Source: Amycolatopsis sp. WAC 01376
GTDB lineage: Bacteria; Actinomycetota; Actinomycetes; Mycobacteriales; Pseudonocardiaceae
Assembly (NCBI RefSeq): GCF_003947415.1
Contig: NZ_QHKL01000009.1
Location: 62,001-126,000, forward strand
Direction: 5' to 3'
Length of the DNA stretch: 64,000 bases
The notes below the pieces were generated by a model. It was not told where the DNA came from. It did not search any database and was given only the letters and a program-made list of their open reading frames with translations. Each line of letters starts with the position of its first letter. Position 1 is the first letter of the stretch. A program made the translations under genes and the position numbers. Positions 51,244 to 58,625 of this stretch are shown piece after piece.

Positions 51244-51306
51244 GGGATGCCGTGAGGGCCTCCTTCCCTACCCTGAAGGTAGGCAAGGAGGCCCTCACGG
51301 CATCCC
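51244..51306. repeat. 29-bp palindrome, GTGAGGGCCTCCTT family
   Basis: Arms 51244-51272 and 51278-51306, one mismatch, loop CTGAA. The hairpin at 56566-56620 has the same core (GTGAGGGCCTCCTT-CCTAC and TCTGA loop region). Confidence 0.93.
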
Positions 51307-51387
51307 GCAGCAGGGCTCCAGTCCGGCGGCCGGATCGCGTTTAGCGGGCTAAACGCGACGCGCCCTCGCTGGGGAAGGGGCGCGAAA

Positions 51388-51442
51388 GTCCGTGAAGGCC
51401 TCCTTGAGGGACCCAGAGTCCCTCAAGGAGGCCTTCACGGAC
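51388..51442. repeat. CGTGAAGGCCTCCTTGAGGG palindrome, copy 2
   Basis: Perfect 25-bp stem (51388-51412 with 51418-51442), loop CCAGA. Identical over 54 bases to 40438-40491. Confidence 0.95.
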
Positions 51443-51516
51443 TGCCGCCCAGACCGGCACGGACGAGTCCGTGCCGGGCCCAAGGGGCGGAGCGCGTTTA
51501 GCCCGCTAAACGCAGG

Positions 51517-52110
51517 TCACCGGCGCAGCCAGCCGGAGGCGTTCGCCCGCAGCGCGGTCTCGTAAGCGGTGCTCACGGTGAACTTCTCCGGCAGGTTCCC
51601 GTTCAGCTCCAGCGACACCAGTCCGTGCACGAATCCCCAGCACGCCACGGTGACGACTTCGGGCGGCAGGTCGAGGAAGACGCCGTCGGCGATGGCCTTG
51701 CGGATCGTCTCCTCCAGCGGCGCCATCGTGGCGCGAGCCTGCTCGGAGGTCTCTTCCACGGGCTCGAAACCCGGCACCGACTTCGTGAACATGATCGCGT
51801 AGAGGTGCGGGTCGGCCAGCGCGCTTTCCCGGTACGCGACGCCGAGCCGCACGAGGTCCTCGATCGGATCGCCGCTCAGGGTGACCCGGGACATCCGACG
51901 GCCGAAGCGCCGGAAGCCCTCGGCGAAGAGGGCGCCGACGAGGTCGGTTTTCCCGCCGAAGAGTGAATAGACCGCGGTGGTCGACGTGCCGACGTCGGCG
52001 GCCAGTTTGCGGAGGCTGAGTGCCTTCGGGCCGTCGGCCGAGATGAGCTCGCCGGCGCGGTCCAGTAGTTTCAGCCGGAGATTCTCGTCGTGCGTCCTGG
52101 GGCGGGGCAT
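51517..52110 (-). CDS. TetR family transcriptional regulator (TetR_C-13-like)
   Basis: A 197-residue regulator. The HTH is at about residues 12-55 (ELISADGPKALSLRKLAADV, then GTSTTAVYSLFGGKTDLVGA). The C-terminal domain has the WGFVHGLVSLELNGNL motif common in actinobacterial TetR proteins with WHG-like domains. ATG 52110 is 6 bases from TACCCT on the minus strand, so the transcript is probably leaderless. It is divergent from the MerR gene across 84 bases, but the palindrome there belongs to MerR. Its own target is not evident. Confidence 0.9.
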   Translation of the reverse strand: MPRPRTHDENLRLKLLDRAGELISADGPKALSLRKLAADVGTSTTAVYSLFGGKTDLVGALFAEGFRRFGRRMSRVTLSGDPIEDLVRLGVAYRESALADPHLYAIMFTKSVPGFEPVEETSEQARATMAPLEETIRKAIADGVFLDLPPEVVTVACWGFVHGLVSLELNGNLPEKFTVSTAYETALRANASGWLRR

Positions 52111-52116
52111 GCGCCC

Positions 52117-52187
52117 AGGGTAACGCAACGCTGTTATCAATCGCTCGTATTCGGAGTTGACCTGGAGCGCACTCCAGGTCGTAGTGT
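52117..52187. promoter_or_regulatory. MerR-type promoter with 19-bp spacer; divergent TetR -10
   Basis: On the plus strand TTGACC (52157-52162) and TAGTGT (52182-52187) are separated by 19 bp, the over-long spacer used by MerR activators. It contains the perfect palindrome ACCTGGAGCGCACTCCAGGT (52160-52179). TAGTGT is 7 bases from the MerR ATG. On the minus strand TACCCT (52117-52122) is 6 bases from the TetR start. The palindrome resembles NmlR/AdhR-type sites (CTTGGAGT/ACTCCAAG). Confidence 0.85.
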
Positions 52188-52194
52188 CGTTCGC

Positions 52195-52596
52195 ATGAGC
52201 TACTCGATAGCGGAAGCCGCGCGACGTAGCGGACTGTCCATCGACACTCTCCGGTACTACGAGCGCATCAAACTCGTCGAACCCCCGGCGCGGGACGCCG
52301 CGGGGCGCCGCGCCTACACCGACGACGACCTCGGGTGGCTGGGGTTCCTGACCAAGCTGCGCCTGACCGGCATGCCCATCAAACGGATGCGGGAGTACGC
52401 CTCCCTGCGCCACCACGGGGCGGCCAGCGCGGGCCGGCGCAAGGCGATCCTCGTCGACCAGCGCAAATCGGTCGCCGACCGGATCGCCGAGTTGCAGACC
52501 TGCCTCGACATCCTCGACTACAAGATCGACCACTACGACCAGGTGGAGCGCGCGGTGCTCGGCACCGCAGCCACCGTGGAGGGAATTTCAGCGTGA
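52195..52596 (+). CDS. MerR family activator of aldo-keto reductase genes
   Basis: A 133-residue MerR regulator. Residues 2-70 are the HTH and wings (YSIAEAARRSGLSIDTLRYY, then ERIKLVEPPARDAAGRRAYT). The dimerisation helix follows. The effector region is short, with a single cysteine (Cys102 in ELQTCLDILD), a possible electrophile sensor as in the NmlR/AdhR group. ATG 52195 follows a leaderless promoter. It is translationally coupled (GTGA) to the first aldo-keto reductase gene, so it activates its own operon from a 19-bp-spacer promoter, probably in response to reactive aldehydes. Confidence 0.93.
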   Translation: MSYSIAEAARRSGLSIDTLRYYERIKLVEPPARDAAGRRAYTDDDLGWLGFLTKLRLTGMPIKRMREYASLRHHGAASAGRRKAILVDQRKSVADRIAELQTCLDILDYKIDHYDQVERAVLGTAATVEGISA

Positions 52597-53576
52597 TCAG
52601 TACCAGGAGGCTCGGCGGCCTGGAGGTCGGGGCGCAGGGGCTCGGCTGCATGGGGATGAGTGCGGCCTACGGCGTCCACGACGACGACACGGAGTCGATC
52701 GCCACTGTCCACCGCGCCCTCGAACTGGGCGTGACATTGCTCGACACCGCGAACGTCTACGGCGACGGAGCGAACGAGGAGCTCATCGGCCGCGCGATCG
52801 CGGGCAAGCGGGACCAGGTCGTGCTGGCGACCAAGTTCGGCATCGTCTGGGACAAGGACGGCGGGATGTCCGCTCGCGGCGACGCGGCGTACGTCAGGCA
52901 GAGCTGCGAAGAGTCGCTTCGACGGCTGAACATCGACCACATCGACCTCTTCTACCAGCACCGGGTCGACGCGAACACGCCGATCGAGGAGACCTGGGGC
53001 GCGCTCGCGGAGCTGGTCCAGGAGGGGAAGATCCGCTACGCCGGGATCTCCGAGGCCGGTGCCGAGACCATCCGCCGCGCCCACGCCGTCCACCCGGTGA
53101 CGGCCCTGCAGAGCGAATGGTCCCTGTGGACTCGCGGTATCGAAGGCGAGATCCTCTCGACGGTTCGCGAGCTGGGCATCGGCGTCGTGCCGTTCTCGCC
53201 GCTGGGCCGCGGTTTCCTCACCGGCAGCGTGACGTCGGTGAAGGACCTTCCGGCGGACGACATGCGCCGCGGGCTGCCCCGCTTCGCCGAGGGCAACTTC
53301 GAGCGCAACATGGCGATCGTCGAGGCGCTGCGCGCGCTGGCCGAGCAGAAGGGCGTCACCGCCGGACAGCTCGCGCTGGCCTGGGTGCAGGCCCAGGGTG
53401 ACGACGTCGTGCCGATCCCGGGCACCAAGCGTCGCAAGTATCTCGAAGAGAACGCCGCCGCGGCGGAGCTGGAACTGTCCGAAGTGGACATCGAGGCCAT
53501 CGAAAAGGCCGCGCCCGCCGAGGCGATCGCCGGTGAGCGTTATCCCGAGCGGCTCGCCCGCGCCGCCGGTAAGTAA
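52593..53576 (+). CDS. Aldo/keto reductase 1
   Basis: A 327-residue NADPH-dependent reductase of the AKR13-like group. The tetrad is Asp51, Tyr56 (LLDTANVYG), Lys81 (LATKFG) and His123 (YQHRVD). GISEAGAETIRRAHAVHPVT and VPIPGTKRRKYLEEN are cofactor-binding segments. GTG 52593 overlaps the MerR stop. It reduces aldehydes or ketones; exact substrates are unknown. The next gene is a close paralogue, so this is a tandem duplication under MerR control. Confidence 0.93.
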   Translation: MISTRRLGGLEVGAQGLGCMGMSAAYGVHDDDTESIATVHRALELGVTLLDTANVYGDGANEELIGRAIAGKRDQVVLATKFGIVWDKDGGMSARGDAAYVRQSCEESLRRLNIDHIDLFYQHRVDANTPIEETWGALAELVQEGKIRYAGISEAGAETIRRAHAVHPVTALQSEWSLWTRGIEGEILSTVRELGIGVVPFSPLGRGFLTGSVTSVKDLPADDMRRGLPRFAEGNFERNMAIVEALRALAEQKGVTAGQLALAWVQAQGDDVVPIPGTKRRKYLEENAAAAELELSEVDIEAIEKAAPAEAIAGERYPERLARAAGK

Positions 53577-53604
53577 AGCTCCCACGAACGCGAAAGAGAA
53601 GATC

Positions 53605-54606
53605 ATGACGGGTTCCACCCTGCCCACCCGCAGGCTCGGCACGCTGGAAGTCGGCGCGCAGGGGCTCGGCTGCATGGGCATGAGCGAGTTCTACGGCCAA
53701 GGTGACGACGCCGAATCGATCGCGACGATCCACCGCGCGATCGAACTGGGCGTCACCCTGATCGACACCGCCGACATGTACGGCTACGGCCGCAACGAGG
53801 AACTGGTCGGCCGCGCGCTGGCGGGCAAGCGGGACCAGGTCGTGCTGGCGACCAAGTTCGGCATCGTGCGTGACGAGGCGGATCCCGCGAAGCGCGGGAT
53901 CCGGGGCGACGAATTCTATGTGCGCCAACAGGTCGAGGCGTCGCTGCGCCGGTTGAACGTCGATCACATCGACCTCTACTACCAGCACCGCGTCGACCCG
54001 GAAGTGCCGATCGAGGAGACCGCGGGCGCGCTGTCGTCGCTGGTCGAACAGGGCAAGATCCGGCACATCGGGTTGTCCGAGGCCGGTCCGGAGACGATCC
54101 GGCGGGCGCACGCCGTGCATCCGGTGACGGCCGTGCAGACCGAGTGGTCGCTGTGGTCGCGCGACATCGAGAACGAGGTCGTCCCGGTCTGTCGTGAGCT
54201 GGGCATCGGGCTGGTGCCGTATTCCCCGCTGGGCCGCGGTTTCCTCACCGGCCGCTTCAAGTCCAAAGAGGACTTCGCGGACGGTGACTTCCGGCAGACG
54301 ACGCAGCCGCGCTTCGCCGAAGGCAACCTGGAGCGGAATCTGGCGATGGTCGAGGCGTTGCGCGCACTTGCCGAGCAGAAGGGCGTCACCGCCGGCCAGC
54401 TCGCGCTGGCCTGGGTGCAGGCCCAAGGCGAGGACGTCGTGCCGATCCCGGGCACCAAGCGGCGCAAGTACCTCGAGGAGAACGTCGCGTCCGTCGGTTT
54501 GAAGCTGACCGCCGACGACGTGGCGGCGATCGAGGAGGCGGTCCCGGCCGACGCGGTCGCGGGGGAGCGTTACCCCGAAGCGGCCATGCGCCTGCTGTCA
54601 CGCTGA
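53605..54606 (+). CDS. Aldo/keto reductase 2
   Basis: A 333-residue paralogue of the preceding gene. The tetrad is Asp54, Tyr59, Lys84 and His128. It starts 28 bases after the first reductase, with AAAGAGAAG as a weak ribosome-binding site. Protein segments such as VTAGQLALAWVQAQG and DVVPIPGTKRRKYLEEN are the same in both, and the DNA there differs only at a few third positions, while other parts diverge more. That mosaic suggests recent duplication or gene conversion. A hairpin terminator follows. Confidence 0.93.
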   Translation: MTGSTLPTRRLGTLEVGAQGLGCMGMSEFYGQGDDAESIATIHRAIELGVTLIDTADMYGYGRNEELVGRALAGKRDQVVLATKFGIVRDEADPAKRGIRGDEFYVRQQVEASLRRLNVDHIDLYYQHRVDPEVPIEETAGALSSLVEQGKIRHIGLSEAGPETIRRAHAVHPVTAVQTEWSLWSRDIENEVVPVCRELGIGLVPYSPLGRGFLTGRFKSKEDFADGDFRQTTQPRFAEGNLERNLAMVEALRALAEQKGVTAGQLALAWVQAQGEDVVPIPGTKRRKYLEENVASVGLKLTADDVAAIEEAVPADAVAGERYPEAAMRLLSR

Positions 54607-54612
54607 ACACGA

Positions 54613-54647
54613 CAAAGCCGGCGCCCCGTCAAAGGTCGCCGGCTTTG
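54613..54647. terminator. Bidirectional terminator between AKR2 and hisS
   Basis: Perfect 11-bp stem CAAAGCCGGCG / CGCCGGCTTTG (54613-54623, 54637-54647). The arms supply A and T runs in both directions, so it can end both convergent genes. Confidence 0.85.
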
Positions 54648-54668
54648 CGTTGTCAGAGCAGGGCTCTG

Positions 54669-55955
54669 TCAGACTAAAGACGTGACCGCCGCGACCACGC
54701 CGTCGACGGCGACGGTCTGCTGTTCGCGGGTCGCGAGTCCGCGGACGGTCACGTTCCCGGCGTCCCAGTCCTCCTGGCCGACGATCACCACGGCCCGCGC
54801 CCCGGCCTTGTCGGCCCGGGTGAGTTCCTTGCCCAGTTTGCGGAGTTCGACGGGCGTGGACGTGCGCAGACCGGCCTTCCGCAGCCGTCCCGCGACCTCG
54901 CGCGAGGCGTCCGTGAGCTCCTCGACCACCGGGATCACCACGACATCGACCTCACTGCGCGGCTTCGGGGTGAGGCCGTGGGTGTCGAGGAAGTCGATCA
55001 GCGTGACGTCACCCATGCCGAAGCCGATCCCGGGGATCTGCTGCGACGTGAACAACGAAGCCAGGTCGCTGTACCGGCCGCCGCCGAAGAGGGCGCGGCG
55101 GTTCTCCGGCGAGGTGTCGAAGACCTCGAACACGGTCGACGTGTAGTACGCGAGCCCGCGCACGATCATCGGGTCGAACGTGATCAGGTCCGCGGCACCA
55201 CTGTTCAGCACCTTGACCAGGTTCGAGTTCTCCTTGACCTGGTCCGGCAGCTCGTCGAGCAAAGCCGCGCCGGACGACAGGATCTCGGTCAGCTTCTCGA
55301 ACTGCTTGTCGGTCAGCCCGATCTCGGCCGCGGTGTCGCTCAGCTTCGTGCGGTCCGACTTCTCCCAGCGGTCCACCAGGGTGAACACCTGCGGGAGCTG
55401 CTCCGCGGTCACGCCGACGATGTCGGTGAGCGCCGAAGAGAGCAGGTTCCGGTCGTTGGCCCGCACCTGGAACATGTCCGGGGTCGCCCCGAGCGCGCTC
55501 ATCATGTCGTGGACGAGCTCGAAGATCTCGATCTCGCAGTTCGCGCTGTCCGAACCGAAGATGTCCGCGTTGATCTGCCAGTGCTCGCGGACCCGGCCAC
55601 GCTGCGGCCGCTCGTAGCGGTGGCAGTTCGGGTGGCTGTACCAGCGCACCGGGAACTGCAGCGACTTCGCGTTGCCCGCGATCATCCTGGCGACCGACGG
55701 CGTCATCTCCGGGCGCAGCGCCAGCCGTTCACCGCCCTTGGTGGTCAGCGTGTACAGCTGCTGGTCCGCGATCTCCTGCCCGGACTTCCGCTCGTAGATC
55801 TCGGCGGGTTCGAGGATCGGCCCGTCGTAGCGGAGGAAGCCCCGCAGTTCGAGCACGTCGTAGAGATGACCGAACACCTGCGTCCGGACGGACATCTCGG
55901 GGGGCAGGAAGTCGCGGGTCCCCTTGGCGGGGGCTGTCGGCAGGTATTCAGGCAC
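54669..55955 (-). CDS. hisS: Histidyl-tRNA synthetase, divergent type
   Basis: A 428-residue class II synthetase with motif 2 (RYERPQRGRVREHWQINADI), RGLAYYTSTVFEVF (histidine-binding) and GGGRYSDL (motif 3 approach). The C-terminal 95 residues are the anticodon-binding domain. The active-site stretch reads REHWQINADIFG, where I recall REFHQ-type sequences in the standard actinobacterial HisS. This suggests a second or transferred HisRS. GTG 55955 is 7 bases from TAAGCT, a leaderless arrangement. No partner pathway gene is near. Confidence 0.93.
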   Translation of the reverse strand: MPEYLPTAPAKGTRDFLPPEMSVRTQVFGHLYDVLELRGFLRYDGPILEPAEIYERKSGQEIADQQLYTLTTKGGERLALRPEMTPSVARMIAGNAKSLQFPVRWYSHPNCHRYERPQRGRVREHWQINADIFGSDSANCEIEIFELVHDMMSALGATPDMFQVRANDRNLLSSALTDIVGVTAEQLPQVFTLVDRWEKSDRTKLSDTAAEIGLTDKQFEKLTEILSSGAALLDELPDQVKENSNLVKVLNSGAADLITFDPMIVRGLAYYTSTVFEVFDTSPENRRALFGGGRYSDLASLFTSQQIPGIGFGMGDVTLIDFLDTHGLTPKPRSEVDVVVIPVVEELTDASREVAGRLRKAGLRTSTPVELRKLGKELTRADKAGARAVVIVGQEDWDAGNVTVRGLATREQQTVAVDGVVAAVTSLV

Positions 55956-55962
55956 GTCAGCA

Positions 55963-55968
55963 AGCTTA
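55963..55968 (-). promoter_or_regulatory. -10 element of hisS
   Basis: TAAGCT on the minus strand, 7 bases from GTG 55955 and 24 bases after the upstream stop codon. It indicates separate transcription of hisS. Confidence 0.5.
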
Positions 55969-55991
55969 ACGAGCCGTTTCCACCGCTTTTG

Positions 55992-56381
55992 TCAGGGGAA
56001 GGCCACGCCGTACGCGGTGGTCAGGATCGCCGCCCCGAGCAGGACCGCTCCGACGCTGGTGACCCGGCCGCCGAGCTTGCCCTTGCCCGGCGCCAGGTGC
56101 AGGAAGAAGCCGCCGGACTGGGCGAGCACACCGAACAGCAGCAGGAAGCAGACGATCCACAGTGCGACGGACGGGAGACCGGTCTGCCCGAGGATCTGCA
56201 ACGCGACCAGCGCGAGAACCAGCAGGACACCGGCGTGCGCGTGGCCGGCGCGGAACATCCCGCGCTGGTGTTCGGTCAGCTTCCTGTCGCGCAGGACACC
56301 CATCAGCGCGTAACCGCCGTACATCACGGTCGGCAGTGAAACGAGCGCGATGACGGTGAAAAGTTTGATCGGGTCTTCCAT
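55992..56381 (-). CDS. Small four-helix membrane protein, unknown
   Basis: A 129-residue protein with four hydrophobic helices (about 6-28, 50-67, 73-93 and 106-127). GMFRAGHAHAGVLLVLALVA contains closely spaced histidines in a helix, which could bind haem or a metal. FFLHLAPGKGKLGGRVTSVG is a conserved-looking loop. I do not recognise the family with certainty. ATG 56381 is 6 bases from TATCGT, with a well-spaced -35. The promoter spacer contains a palindrome, so it is regulated, by a protein not encoded next door. Confidence 0.78.
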   Translation of the reverse strand: MEDPIKLFTVIALVSLPTVMYGGYALMGVLRDRKLTEHQRGMFRAGHAHAGVLLVLALVALQILGQTGLPSVALWIVCFLLLFGVLAQSGGFFLHLAPGKGKLGGRVTSVGAVLLGAAILTTAYGVAFP

Positions 56382-56387
56382 GAGGAA

Positions 56388-56416
56388 ACGATAACACTGT
56401 TTTAAAACACTGTCAC
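56388..56416 (-). promoter_or_regulatory. Promoter with operator in its spacer
   Basis: Minus strand: GTGACA (56411-56416), 17-bp spacer, TATCGT (56388-56393), then 6 bases to ATG 56381. The spacer includes GTTTTAAAAC (56399-56408), and AACACTGT is directly repeated at 56393-56400 and 56406-56413. This is a strong candidate site for a TetR-type repressor. Confidence 0.65.
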
Positions 56417-56472
56417 CAAAGTCGGCGTCCCACTTTTTTGAGAGGTGAGGCCAACGTGGGGTGGTCGGCGCC

Positions 56473-57335
56473 GGGGGTCGTGAGTGGCGATCCGGGTTAT
56501 TGAGGGGAAAAGGCAAAGGTGGCGTGGCGTGGGGCCGGTGCCCGCTGCTGCGTAGGCGTTCTCCTGGTAGTGAGGGCCTCCTTGCCTACTCTGAGGGTAG
56601 GGAAGGAGGCTTTCGCTACCGTCGGATGTGATCCCTGGTGACAGTGGGGCGGCTGTGACCTCGACGGCCGGTCGTGAAGTACATGAACGCCCCCTTCCTT
56701 GCGCCTAGCGCCAGGGTCCCGGCAAAGTCGCATAACTGCTGGTCGGCTCCGCCGCCAGAGCGGGCCAAGGCGAACGTGTCGTGGTGGACCCGATAGGAGC
56801 GGGCTCCCGCAAGGAGCCTCACCCGGCTCTGGACTGTCCACAAGGGACACTGTACGAGACAAAGGTGCCCGATTTGGGCGATTTGCACGGTTTCGCGAGA
56901 GGGTCGTGAGTGATTTTTGTTGTTCTAACCCTCATCGCCACTCACGACCCTCCGCAGAAACGTGCACAGCGGCATCAATCGGACACTCAATCGCCCGGCG
57001 GTGTCCCTTGTGGACACTGAAGCCCCGCCGGCGCCCAGAATCCGGCCTGCCGACAGTGCAGGAATAGTCACCTGACCTGCAAGATCTCGACTTTGCCGGG
57101 ACCGCCCAGGCACAGGAAGGGGGGCCTTCATGTACTTCGGCAAGGCGTGACTCGCGCGCTTGAGGACGTGACTCGCGTGTCTGGATGCCGCACTCGGGAG
57201 TGTGCGGACTCTGAACACGCGAGTTCCGGCTATGAACACGCCAGTGCGGTGTCGCGTCACCCAGCCCGCCGTCTCGCCCGAGACACGACACGTTTGCCTT
57301 ACCCCTCAATAACCCGAAACGCCACTCACGACCCC
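56473..57335. repeat. Nested inverted-repeat tract
   Basis: Paired arms lie inside one another: 56473-56517 with 57292-57335 (about 45 bp, a few mismatches); 56676-56730 with 57088-57138 (about 50 bp, imperfect); 56835-56850 with 57001-57016 (TGTCCACAAGGGACAC, exact); and a central hairpin 56899-56912 with 56939-56952. An independent hairpin is at 56566-56620. The 1,059-base gap 56382-57440 has no credible gene. Confidence 0.9.
56566..56620. repeat. Decayed GTGAGGGCCTCCTT hairpin
   Basis: Arms of 24 bases (56566-56589, 56597-56620) with five mismatches. Core and loop match the 29-bp palindrome at 51244-51306. Confidence 0.75.
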
Positions 57336-57356
57336 ATCGCGCCTGACCTGGGCCCC

Positions 57357-57399
57357 GAAGGCTCCCTTCGTCGCATCGGACGCGGCGAAAGGAGCCTTC
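57357..57399. repeat. GAAGG-CCCTTCG-CGC hairpin
   Basis: An 18-bp stem with two mismatches and a 7-base loop (57357-57374 with 57382-57399). Same architecture as 2531-2573, including the central C/A mismatch. Confidence 0.8.
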
Positions 57400-57440
57400 A
57401 CCTCACCGCCTGCCCCGCCCACGACACCTTGGCCTTCCCC

Positions 57441-58625
57441 TCAATAAGCCCGTGCGCCGCGTGAGAGGACCAGGCGGACGTTCTGGAGCGCGGAAAGATC
57501 GGCGAGCGGATCGCCGTCGACCACCAGGACGTCGGCGCTCAGGCCCGGAGCGAGCCGCCCGGTCACGTCGCCGAGGCCGACACCGGCGGCACTGTCCTCG
57601 GTCGCGATCTCCAGGATCCGGCGCCGTCCGAAACCGAGCCATTCATAGAGTTCGAGAGCGCCGACGGGGTCGTCGAAGACCGAACCGGGCAGCCCGGCGT
57701 CCGTCCCCGCCAGGAGCGGGACGCCCAGCTCCTCCAGCCAGGACAGCCGGCCGTAGACGGTCTTCGCGAGCTCCTCGCCCATGCGCTCGGCCAGCATCCG
57801 CCAGTTGCGGCTGCTCGTCGAACACGCCGCGATGCCCTCGGCCGCCATCCGCTTGGCGACGTTTTCGCGCCTGTCCTGCCGCTGCGGCCCGGTCATCCAG
57901 GTGCAGTGCTCGATCGTGCGGACGCCCGCCTCGACCGACGCCTCGATCGCGTCGGCGCCGTGGGCGTGCGCCGCGACCGGAAGCCCGTGGCGCGCCGCGT
58001 GCTCGACGATCACACGCAGCGCCTGGACGTCGAACTGCGACTCCCACATGTCCGCGCCTCCCTCGGTGATCTGGCCGCCGCTGGCCATCACCTTGATCAC
58101 GTCCGCGCCGGCGGCCGCGTTGGCGTCGATCATGGCCAGGATCGCGTCGTCGCCGGTGACCTCGCCGCCGAAGAAATGGCAGTGTCCTTTGAGGACGGTC
58201 AACGGCGATCCCGCGGTCAGCAGACGGGGAGCGGCGATCCTTTCAGCTGCCAGCTCCGTCCGGACTCGCGCGCCCAGCGCGTCGCGATCCCCGAGGTCCC
58301 GCACCGTCGTGACGCCACTGCGCAGCAGCTGTCCCAAACGGTCTTTGGCGCCTGCGCGCAGCGCTTCGTCTTCGCTCGCCAGGAAGTTCGGCAGCATCTC
58401 GCGGGTGGCGTCGAACGCCAGGTGCACGTGGGCGTTGAACAGCCCGGGCAGCAACGTCGCGCCGGGGAAGTCGAGCCGTTCGGCGTCGGGTGCCGCCTGC
58501 GGGGCGACTTCGGCGCGAAGACCCGCGGCGAGGATCCGGTCGCCCTCGACGAGAACGGCGCCGTCTTCGAGCGGCGTGCTCGGGCGAGGCAGGATCCGGC
58601 TCGCCGTCACCAGCAACTGCGTCAT
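57441..58625 (-). CDS. Amidohydrolase family protein (imidazolonepropionase-like)
   Basis: A 394-residue metal-dependent hydrolase. Metal ligands are His-x-His (FNAHVHLAFD), the carboxylated Lys in VIKVMASGG, His in AAHAHG and IEHCTWM, and Asp in AGTDAG. The pattern matches the imidazolonepropionase/prolidase-type group, which cleave cyclic amides or dipeptides. ATG 58625 overlaps the upstream seven-TM gene (ATGA). The last codons and TGA fall within a copy of the CGGG-TTATTGAGGGG repeat. Its place at the end of an XRE-ImmA operon is unusual, and the substrate is unknown. Confidence 0.9.
   Translation of the reverse strand: MTQLLVTASRILPRPSTPLEDGAVLVEGDRILAAGLRAEVAPQAAPDAERLDFPGATLLPGLFNAHVHLAFDATREMLPNFLASEDEALRAGAKDRLGQLLRSGVTTVRDLGDRDALGARVRTELAAERIAAPRLLTAGSPLTVLKGHCHFFGGEVTGDDAILAMIDANAAAGADVIKVMASGGQITEGGADMWESQFDVQALRVIVEHAARHGLPVAAHAHGADAIEASVEAGVRTIEHCTWMTGPQRQDRRENVAKRMAAEGIAACSTSSRNWRMLAERMGEELAKTVYGRLSWLEELGVPLLAGTDAGLPGSVFDDPVGALELYEWLGFGRRRILEIATEDSAAGVGLGDVTGRLAPGLSADVLVVDGDPLADLSALQNVRLVLSRGARAY

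Larger units (their letters stand above)
51201..51513. repeat. Three GCGTTTAGCCCGCTAAACGC palindromes flanking two hairpins
   Basis: Palindromes at 51201-51220 and 51494-51513 share one orientation; 51337-51356 is inverted (GG loop). The hairpins at 51244 and 51388 lie between them. This fills the 323-base gap between the sigma-linked gene and TetR, with no gene inside. Confidence 0.92.

Noticed and set aside
56382..57440. Small protein genes in the nested repeat tract
   Set aside because: The only open frames are short, repeat-derived and lack a start context; each falls on palindrome arms.
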